From JAFGLZ01 sp964622545 (lineage in GTDB: Bacteria; Planctomycetota; Phycisphaerae; UBA1845; JAFGLZ01): a stretch of 64,000 nucleotides of DNA. The stretch is taken from assembly GCA_964622545.1 (NCBI GenBank), contig CAZUQM010000005.1, positions 182,975-246,974 of the forward strand. Reading direction: 5' to 3'. The position numbers were made by a program, and so were the translations under genes. Of this stretch, positions 58,712-64,000 are shown piece by piece (within the stretch, counting starts at the first letter, position 1; each line of letters opens with the position of its first letter). Below the pieces are notes generated by a model. That model was given only the letters and a program-made list of their open reading frames with translations. It ran no database searches and was not told the origin of the DNA.

Positions 58712-59260
58712 ATGAGCGATATCGCACCCGTCGGACCTACGAGCAGTACACCTCCCGCCTCGACCCAGGGCGTGGGCGGCGCCGCGGCCGGGCAGCAGGC
58801 TAGCTCGGGGCAGAGCGCCTCGGCGAACAGCATGGCGAGTTCGGTGGCCGTGCAGGAAAGCCACCAGTCGATGTCCATGTCGATGAGCAGCCAGGTTGAG
58901 ACGATGGTCGCGCAATACGGTTTCGGGCTGGAATCGGACGAGTCGATCCGCGCGATGGTGATTCTGGCGCTGATGCTCCAGTTGCTGGAGGCGATGCAGG
59001 GCGGCGAGAACAAGGGCATGCTGATCGCACCACCGACGGGCAACGGCGGTGGCGGGGCGACGCTGTTGATGACGAGCGCGAGCTTCAGCGCGTCGATGTC
59101 GATGGAGTCAAGCAGCTATCAGATGACCGCCAGCGAGGCCTACGCGTCGGCGTCGACGGCGAACAGTCAGACCGGCCTTCCGGAGGGGGTCGCTCCGACT
59201 GACACACAGGGCACGGCCGAGGGCGGCGACGGCGGTCATCAGCTCGACGTCGTTGCCTAG
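58712..59260 (+). CDS. Low-complexity Ser/Ala/Gln/Met-rich protein, unknown
   Basis: A 182-residue protein that I do not recognise. The N-terminus (1-60) is made of Ser, Ala, Gln, Gly and Pro with a Met/Ser run (SMSMSMSSQ). A short helical segment follows (SDESIRAMVILALMLQLLEAMQGGENKGMLIAPP, about 76-109), and then another Ser/Met/Ala-rich stretch (SASFSASMSMESSSYQMTASEAYASAS). No signal peptide. GGAAGGATC precedes the ATG. A strong terminator lies 39 bp after the stop, which supports real transcription. The layout, with a helix flanked by disordered Ser-rich arms, recalls secreted or surface-filament accessory proteins, but this is only a resemblance. Confidence 0.6.
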   Translation: MSDIAPVGPTSSTPPASTQGVGGAAAGQQASSGQSASANSMASSVAVQESHQSMSMSMSSQVETMVAQYGFGLESDESIRAMVILALMLQLLEAMQGGENKGMLIAPPTGNGGGGATLLMTSASFSASMSMESSSYQMTASEAYASASTANSQTGLPEGVAPTDTQGTAEGGDGGHQLDVVA

Positions 59261-59299
59261 GCCGGAAACCTGACGTTACCAAGAAGGTGACGTTGCCTG

Positions 59300-59336
59300 G
59301 CCGCGGGTCGGTTCCGCACCGATCCGCGGCTCTTTC
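59300..59336 (+). terminator. Rho-independent terminator
   Basis: GCCGCGGGTCGGT and ACCGATCCGCGGC form a 13-bp stem (one G-U) with a 5-nt loop, followed by TCTTTC. It ends the transcript of 58712-59260. The rest of the gap to 59672 holds GCTCCCTGACGGTCGC (about 59520-59535), a copy of the element at 14575, and no gene. Confidence 0.7.
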
Positions 59337-59672
59337 ATGCGCGGTCAAGACGCGATGAGGCGGCGAGGTCGCCCACGCGATCGCCCGGGCGGACGTGGGC
59401 CGCGGACGTGACCGGCTAGTAGTCCAACACAATTGAATTTGTCGGTTCCACAACTTCGGGGTCGTCGTCAGAGACGCGACTGTGAAGGAGCGTTGTCGTT
59501 CAGGCGCTCCAACAACACAGCTCCCTGACGGTCGCTGCTCTGAGTGGCGTATCGCTTACCTGATCGGAACCCACAAAAACAAGTGTGGTCGGGTACTAGG
59601 AGGCTTCGGCGAAGGATGACCGACGGCCGAGGCGAGGCCGACCGCCGGCAGGCTGTGGGATGTCTAGGGTGA

Positions 59673-60551
59673 TCAGGCGGGCACGGCGTCCGGCGGCGTC
59701 TGCCGCTGGGCCAGCCAGCTCTCGAGGGCCAGGATATCGGCGACGGCGGGGACGGGTGCCAGTTGCTCGTCGTCGTCTGGAACGAGATCGGAAGACCGTT
59801 CGGCGTGGTCGAAGAGGTCATGGGCCCGGACGATGCTGAAATCGCCGTTGAGGTGCTCGACGATGGCCGAGCAGTTCTCGATCCAATCGCCCGAGTTCAA
59901 GTAGGTGATGCCGTCGATCTCTTTGACGGCCGGGCTGTGAATGTGGCCACAGATCACGCCATCGACGCCCTCCTTCTTGGCGATCTCGACGAGGGTCGAC
60001 TCGAAGTTCGTAAGGACCTGCACGGCCCCTTTGACCTTGCGTCGGACGGCCCCGGCGAGACTGACGTACGGAAGGTTGAAGCGCTTGCGAACGGCGTTGA
60101 TGATGCTGTTGAGAAAGATGAGCGCGTCGTAGGCGGTCCCCCCCAGATGCGACAGCCAGACGTGGTACTTGACGATGGTGTCGAACTGATCGCCGTGGAC
60201 GACCAGCATCCGGCGGCCGTCGACGGTGCGATGGTACATGCTCTCGGTGATGACGACGTTGCCCAGGGTGTAGCCGGCGAGGTGGCGGGCCAGCTCATCA
60301 TGGTTGCCCGGAACGTAGATGACGCGCGTGCCCTTGGTGGCCATCTTGAGTAGCTTGCGCATGATGCGGTTATAGATCTTGGGCCAGTGGGTGCGCTTGC
60401 CGACGTACCAGGCGTCGAGGATGTCGCCGACGAGGTACAGGTATTCACACTTGAACGAGTCCAGGAACCGGTACAGCATGTCGGCCTGGCTGTCCTTGCA
60501 GCACAGGTGCGTATCAGAGATGAACACGCTGCGGTACTGGGTCTTCTTCAT
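59673..60551 (-). CDS. Calcineurin-like phosphoesterase, LpxH/PlcP type
   Basis: A 292-residue metallophosphoesterase with the full metal-binding set: SDTHL (FISDTHLCCKDSQ), GDILDAW, GNHD (YVPGNHDELARHL), VVHGDQFD and GHIHSPAVKE. It matches the UDP-2,3-diacylglucosamine hydrolase (LpxH-like) group, which includes PlcP phospholipases C that strip headgroups from phospholipids. It is third in a tight unit after btaB and btaA (30 bp gap), so the PlcP role, supplying diacylglycerol for betaine-lipid synthesis, is more likely than lipid A synthesis. The C-terminal 60 residues are acidic and not conserved. GGAGGG precedes the ATG. Confidence 0.78.
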   Translation of the reverse strand: MKKTQYRSVFISDTHLCCKDSQADMLYRFLDSFKCEYLYLVGDILDAWYVGKRTHWPKIYNRIMRKLLKMATKGTRVIYVPGNHDELARHLAGYTLGNVVITESMYHRTVDGRRMLVVHGDQFDTIVKYHVWLSHLGGTAYDALIFLNSIINAVRKRFNLPYVSLAGAVRRKVKGAVQVLTNFESTLVEIAKKEGVDGVICGHIHSPAVKEIDGITYLNSGDWIENCSAIVEHLNGDFSIVRAHDLFDHAERSSDLVPDDDEQLAPVPAVADILALESWLAQRQTPPDAVPA

Positions 60552-60581
60552 CCAGCGCTCCCTCCTTCTGAGTATCAGCGC

Positions 60582-61769
60582 TCAAGCGGACGCCCGGAGC
60601 AAGGACGTCCGCGTCTCGGAGTACCCGGCTCGCACATTGAAGACGTAGAAGCTGCCATAGGCGGCCGACCTGTCGATGGCCAGGAGCTCCTTGGACAGCT
60701 CCTTGCGGTGATGCAGGAAGGGGCGCACCGACGCCGGCGGATCGAGCTTGTAGCTGCCCGACCGGTAGATGAGGGTCGCGCCCGGGACCGCCGCTCGCAG
60801 CACGCTGTGGAGCGTCTGCTCGAAGATCTCCGGCGGCATCCAATCGAAGATGTCCAACAGGTTGAACTTGTGCATCGTCTGCGGGGGCTGGGTATCGAGA
60901 TACGGTCCGAGCCAACCGTTGACGATCTTCACCCGATCGACGTTGTTCTTGAGGGTCTCGAAGTTCTCGGCCAGCAGATAGGGCGGCACGCGATTGCCGC
61001 GGAAGCGACCGGTAACGGCCTGACTGAAGAAGTAGTTGTCGTAGATGGGGACCTGGGTCAGGGCGTACTCCATGCGCTCCTTGATGTACTCGTAGATGTC
61101 GTGGCGGCCGTCGACCAGCTTGAACTGCTCGGGGTGCACGCCGGCCAGCCAGATCAACGGCTTGAAGTTCATGAAGGCCTTGCTGGACTTGCGCCACAGC
61201 TTCGGAGCGATGTGCTTGGCGTAGAAGGCCCGCTGCTGCTCGAGGTCGGCACAGTCGAAGAAGGCGTCGACCTGCTTGAGGTTGATGCCGACCAGTCTGA
61301 GGTAGGTCCGCAGCACGCGATAGAACAGGCCGGTCCTGCCGTAGCGGTAGAGCCCTCGCGAGGCCACGCGGAGGTTCTTGTCCCAGAACTTCTGCGAGCG
61401 CTTGGACAGATGCGGCCTGAGCTTGCCGGCGTAGACCGGGAGGATCCGGGACGGCCGTCGGGCGGCGAAGATGTCAAAGAAGGCCTCGTGGTCCATCTCG
61501 AGGATCGTGGCCAGCTTGAGCTCGAGGATGGCGTTCTGGGCCGGATTGCCGTCGACGCACGTGAGGCTCTTGGGGTTCTGGCAGAGGATGTTCAGCGGGT
61601 TGCAGGCCGCCGACGTGATCGAGATGGCGTTATCCTCTGGGGTGATCTGGAAGGCCCTCCGATCCATCTCGGGATCCTCCCAGGACATGTTGAACACGAT
61701 GCCACGAAAGACCATCCGCTCGAGCAGCGGCCGTTTCTCTCCGGTAGGGATGTCAATCACCGGGAACAT
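60582..61769 (-). CDS. btaA: BtaA-like SAM:diacylglycerol 3-amino-3-carboxypropyltransferase (DUF3419)
   Basis: A 395-residue protein of the DUF3419/BtaA family. Typical segments are VFNMSWEDPEMDRRAFQITPEDNAISITSAACNPLNILCQNPKSLTCVDGNPAQNAILELKLA near the N-terminus, then QQRAFYAKHIAPKLW, and near the C-terminus HKFNLLDIFDWMPPEIFEQTLHSVLRAAVPGATLIYRSG. BtaA transfers the aminocarboxypropyl group of SAM to diacylglycerol, giving diacylglyceryl homoserine. ATG 61769 has GGGAGG 7 nt upstream; a TTG lies five codons before. It overlaps the end of the methyltransferase gene by 17 bp, strong evidence for one operon. Confidence 0.85.
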   Translation of the reverse strand: MFPVIDIPTGEKRPLLERMVFRGIVFNMSWEDPEMDRRAFQITPEDNAISITSAACNPLNILCQNPKSLTCVDGNPAQNAILELKLATILEMDHEAFFDIFAARRPSRILPVYAGKLRPHLSKRSQKFWDKNLRVASRGLYRYGRTGLFYRVLRTYLRLVGINLKQVDAFFDCADLEQQRAFYAKHIAPKLWRKSSKAFMNFKPLIWLAGVHPEQFKLVDGRHDIYEYIKERMEYALTQVPIYDNYFFSQAVTGRFRGNRVPPYLLAENFETLKNNVDRVKIVNGWLGPYLDTQPPQTMHKFNLLDIFDWMPPEIFEQTLHSVLRAAVPGATLIYRSGSYKLDPPASVRPFLHHRKELSKELLAIDRSAAYGSFYVFNVRAGYSETRTSLLRASA

Positions 61770-62379
61770 GCGCCTTCCTCCCAACAGCAGTGAAGTTGTA
61801 GCCGCCCAGCCAGCGTAGGACCTCGAGGTCGGGGAACATCTCCCGCAGCTTCTCCTGGTAGGGCTGAGCGGTCTCGACGTGATGCCAACGGAACCAGGCG
61901 CGGATCAACGGCGCGAGCGGTCCCCATCCGTCGAAGGTCGAGAAGTCAAGGACGGCCAACCGGCCTCCGGGACGCAGCAGCGCGTAGGCCCGGTCCAGTG
62001 CGGCTCGCCAGTCCGGAATCATCGTGAGGCTGTAGGCGAAGAGGATACCGTCGAAGGATTCGTCGAAGTGCATCGTGGTGGCGTCGCCCTGGACGCAGGC
62101 CACGTGGGACCACCCACGGTCCTCAACGCGTCGCAGCGCGCAACGGAGCATGTCTTCGGAGAAATCCAGGCCGACGAGTCGGCCCTTCGCGGAATCGAGA
62201 TAGTCAAGCACGTAATGGAAGTTCAGGCCCGTGCCGCACCCGACCTCCAGGACCGAGCTGTGGGGCTGGAGCTGCATCCGTTCGACGGCGCGGCGACGAC
62301 CGTGGAGGATCGCCCAGCGGGTCTTGTCGTAGACGAGGGCATGGTAGCGGTAGAACCGTTGAACTGGGGTGTCTGCCAT
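61753..62379 (-). CDS. btaB: BtaB-like N-methyltransferase
   Basis: A 208-residue class I methyltransferase. It starts TPVQRFYRYHALVYDKTRWAILHGRRRAVERM, as BtaB proteins do. Motif I is SVLEVGCGTGLNFHYVL, then LVGLDFSEDML, GDATTMHFDESFDGILFAYSLTMIPDW and LLRPGGRLAVLDF. It ends RWLGGYNFTAVGRK, also typical. BtaB would methylate diacylglyceryl homoserine three times to the betaine lipid DGTS. AGGAGG lies 9 nt before ATG 62379. A GATAAT that could serve as -10 lies at 62405-62410. First gene of the three-gene unit. The call rests on sequence plus linkage to btaA. Confidence 0.82.
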   Translation of the reverse strand: MADTPVQRFYRYHALVYDKTRWAILHGRRRAVERMQLQPHSSVLEVGCGTGLNFHYVLDYLDSAKGRLVGLDFSEDMLRCALRRVEDRGWSHVACVQGDATTMHFDESFDGILFAYSLTMIPDWRAALDRAYALLRPGGRLAVLDFSTFDGWGPLAPLIRAWFRWHHVETAQPYQEKLREMFPDLEVLRWLGGYNFTAVGRKAHVPGD

Positions 62380-62577
62380 TCGGTGGTCCTCCTTGACCGA
62401 ACGGATTATCCGGACAAGGTCGTTCCCGTGTAGAAAGCTGTTGCACCACCTTGTGCCATCGGCCAAGCGCAACGGCTTGAAACGACCGAGTTCGGATCCT
62501 GCGGCAGAATCCGGCTGAGGCGCGCTCCAGCGCCCCGAAAACTTAACAGATCGGCTGGGCCAATCCTACCGCCTGCC

Positions 62578-62623
62578 ATGAGCAATTTCTCATTTTTGTC
62601 GTAGCTCTGGGTTAGTTGCTCAT
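62578..62623. promoter_or_regulatory. Inverted repeat upstream of the betaine-lipid operon
   Basis: ATGAGCAA (62578-62585) and TTGCTCAT (62616-62623) are exact inverse copies about 30 bp apart, with a further TGAG-CAATTT-CTCA dyad at 62579-62592. It is either an operator for btaB or a stem-loop after the URO-D-like gene. It lies in an AT-rich patch of the 316-bp gap, which holds no gene. Confidence 0.35.
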
Positions 62624-62695
62624 TAGATTTCGGTGAATCAGACCGGAAGTTGCAGAGCGTGCAGGGGTTCCATGCCTGATCGGATCTGCCGCCAC

Positions 62696-63796
62696 CTAAT
62701 ACTGCCCGTAACGATCCACCAACTCCATGATCCACCGGTAGCGATCGAACGTCACCTCGGGCGGGATCGAATGGTCCGAGTGGTACATGTATCCGCCGCC
62801 ACGCTTGCCGGTTTCGAGCTTGTCGCGGACCTCGGCCTCGCAGGCCTCGGCCGGACCGCTCAGCTTGGTGACGTCGATGTTGCCCCACAATGTCAAGTCC
62901 TTGCCGTACTTATCCTTGAGAGTCCTGATGTCCAAGCCGGCGCGGGCCTGCAAGGGTTGCAGCACCTCCAGGCCTGTCTCGATGAGATCGCCGATGACGG
63001 GCTCGCAATTACCGCAGCAATGGAGCCAGAAGGAGATGTCGCGGGCGCTGAGGACGTCGCCGAGTCGTCGGTAGAGAGGCTTGAAGACGTCGCGCCACAT
63101 GTCAGGCGAGAAGAGCATGCCCCGCGTGCAGGCCAGGTCGTCCGTCAACCAGACCGCGTCGGGCGCTATACCGAGATCGATGCCGTGCTCGAGCGTGGCC
63201 AGGACGAGATCGGTCTGGGCCTCGGCCATCTCGTGGACCCATTCCGGATCGATGGCCATGTCCATCAGCAGCTCGGTGTAGCCGCGATGGCGCCAGGTGC
63301 CCTCCCATGGCCCGTAGACGACGAAGACGATGTACTTGTCCGTCCGGCGGAGCTCGTCGAACAGGCTTTTGGCCTCGGGCCAGGTCGGGTAGGCGTCCAT
63401 GTGGTTGAAGTAGGAGGCCGTGTCGATGCGGGCGGAGTCGGACGGATCGAACCGGAAGCGGTCCTTGAGCTCGTCCCAGGTGACCCGGTCCTTGGTGGCG
63501 TGATCGATCCACTCGAGCGCCCGGGACTTGCCTCGGAACTTCCGCGCGGTGTAGCCGGCGCGATCCTGGAAGGTGATGAACGCGTCGTTTGCTTCGATGA
63601 TCTTCTGCTCGGCCCGCATGGAGGCATCGATGTACATCATTCGCATGTCCCAGTCGAAGTAGTCATCGGGCGAGGCGTCGGGCATGCCTTGCTCGCGCCA
63701 TGCCGCGAGCGTATCCTCCCAGAAGCTATCGCAGCGCGGCACGCGGTCGAGCGGTTTTCGTTCGATGGCGTGGCGGACGCGGGTTCGGCTATCCAT
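62696..63796 (-). CDS. Uroporphyrinogen decarboxylase-like (URO-D) protein
   Basis: A 366-residue TIM-barrel protein. Segments typical of the URO-D superfamily include TRVRHAIERKPLDRVPRCDSFWEDTLAAW at the start, FVVYGPWEGTWRHRGYTELLMDMAIDPEWVHEMAEAQ, LTDDLACTRGMLFSPDMWRDVFKPLYRRL, WLHCCGNCEPVIGDLIETGLEVLQPLQARAGLD and LWGNIDVTKL. The HCCGN motif resembles the zinc site of methylcobalamin-dependent methyltransferases. Many planctomycetes carry several such proteins, often linked to sugar catabolism or demethylation rather than haem synthesis; true HemE is unlikely. GAGGA lies 9 nt before ATG 63796. The 204 bp to the window edge show nothing. Confidence 0.82.
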   Translation of the reverse strand: MDSRTRVRHAIERKPLDRVPRCDSFWEDTLAAWREQGMPDASPDDYFDWDMRMMYIDASMRAEQKIIEANDAFITFQDRAGYTARKFRGKSRALEWIDHATKDRVTWDELKDRFRFDPSDSARIDTASYFNHMDAYPTWPEAKSLFDELRRTDKYIVFVVYGPWEGTWRHRGYTELLMDMAIDPEWVHEMAEAQTDLVLATLEHGIDLGIAPDAVWLTDDLACTRGMLFSPDMWRDVFKPLYRRLGDVLSARDISFWLHCCGNCEPVIGDLIETGLEVLQPLQARAGLDIRTLKDKYGKDLTLWGNIDVTKLSGPAEACEAEVRDKLETGKRGGGYMYHSDHSIPPEVTFDRYRWIMELVDRYGQY

Positions 63797-64000
63797 CTCT
63801 AGCTTCCTCGTCGTCTGGAGGACCGGGGCGGTCGAGACGGTGCAAGGGCCGGACACGCGCCGGGGTCGCCCCCCTACCGCCGGGACCCGTCTTCTATCAG
63901 CAATCCGCCGCGGCGTCCATGCGGCACGGCTCGCGGGAATCGGACGGGGTGCAGGCGGGTTCTGTCACCTGTCAGGGCGCGTAGAATGTCCTCCCGGGGT

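Noticed and set aside
58458..58715. Small + strand frame before the Ser/Met-rich protein
   Set aside because: Poor start context, no motif and it runs through dyads and a hairpin; more likely leader or intergenic DNA.
62580..62610. Possible PHO box upstream of btaB
   Set aside because: The closest stretch matches the CTGTCAT half-site at only about three of seven positions, below what I would call; only the inverted repeat is reported.
63700..63984. Small + strand frame at the right edge
   Set aside because: Lies opposite the start of the URO-D-like gene and its upstream region; Arg/Gly-rich with no support.

Overview
High-GC bacterial chromosomal DNA. The gene set points to Planctomycetota, probably a Phycisphaerae-like lineage. 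It has many Tat-exported Gfo/Idh/MocA oxidoreductases, DUF1080 proteins, a sulfatase, sialidase-fold proteins, HAF-repeat/PEP-CTERM surface proteins, a URO-D-like protein, and intergenic palindromic repeats. No phage, plasmid backbone, rRNA or CRISPR was seen. The taxonomic call is inference from gene content.

Layout. 1-6.4 kb: the end of a secreted sialidase, a DUF1080-tetraheme cytochrome fusion next to an exported aldo/keto-reductase-like protein, SAM hydrolase, bioD and an exported sugar-isomerase-fold protein. 6.4-10.7 kb is an accessory strip: a DUF433/DUF5615 toxin-antitoxin pair bracketed by a duplicated gene end, a thioesterase, a lipoprotein, a frameshifted ParE toxin with its antitoxin, and an AT-richer two-gene cassette with a HEPN-like protein. 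10.8-23.2 kb: a secreted TIM-barrel hydrolase, methyltransferase, Gfo/Idh, tRNA-His, sulfatase, HAD, ThuA-isochorismatase fusion, HDOD protein and sialidase. 23.4-38.2 kb is devoted to the cell surface: an SGNH hydrolase with an unusual C-terminal tail, a locus with TPR, LPP20-like and two CsgG-like proteins, a polytopic membrane protein, and a 1504-residue protein made of four complete signal-peptide/HAF/PEP-CTERM units in one reading frame. 38.3-53.7 kb: lipoprotein rhamnose mutarotase, sodium/solute symporter, two more Gfo/Idh, a TIM-barrel epimerase, DUF1080, RHH/PIN toxin-antitoxin, DJ-1/PfpI, hisF, a GH106-like rhamnosidase, tRNA-Arg and a lipoprotein. 53.9-63.8 kb: an ABC exporter-like unit (ATPase, GNAT, FtsX permease), a low-complexity protein, a probable betaine-lipid operon (btaB, btaA, PlcP/LpxH-like phosphoesterase) and a URO-D-like protein.

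How the parts fit. Most genes appear to serve breakdown of complex glycans outside the cytoplasm. Sialidase, sulfatase and GH106 enzymes would trim polymers. Tat-exported Gfo/Idh and DUF1080 proteins could act as an oxidise-then-hydrolyse route on glycosides. The mutarotase, symporter and isomerase-like proteins would handle released deoxy sugars. The btaBA-phosphoesterase operon suggests replacement of phospholipids by betaine lipids. The most unusual object is the four-unit PEP-CTERM fusion: each basic PEP-CTERM tail is followed directly by a new signal peptide, so it could be a bacterial surface polyprotein.

Intergenic DNA repeatedly carries short palindromes of several families, which look like REP-type repeats. 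All start sites were chosen from Shine-Dalgarno spacing and signal-peptide position by eye. Promoter calls are matches to a sigma70-type consensus and are tentative.
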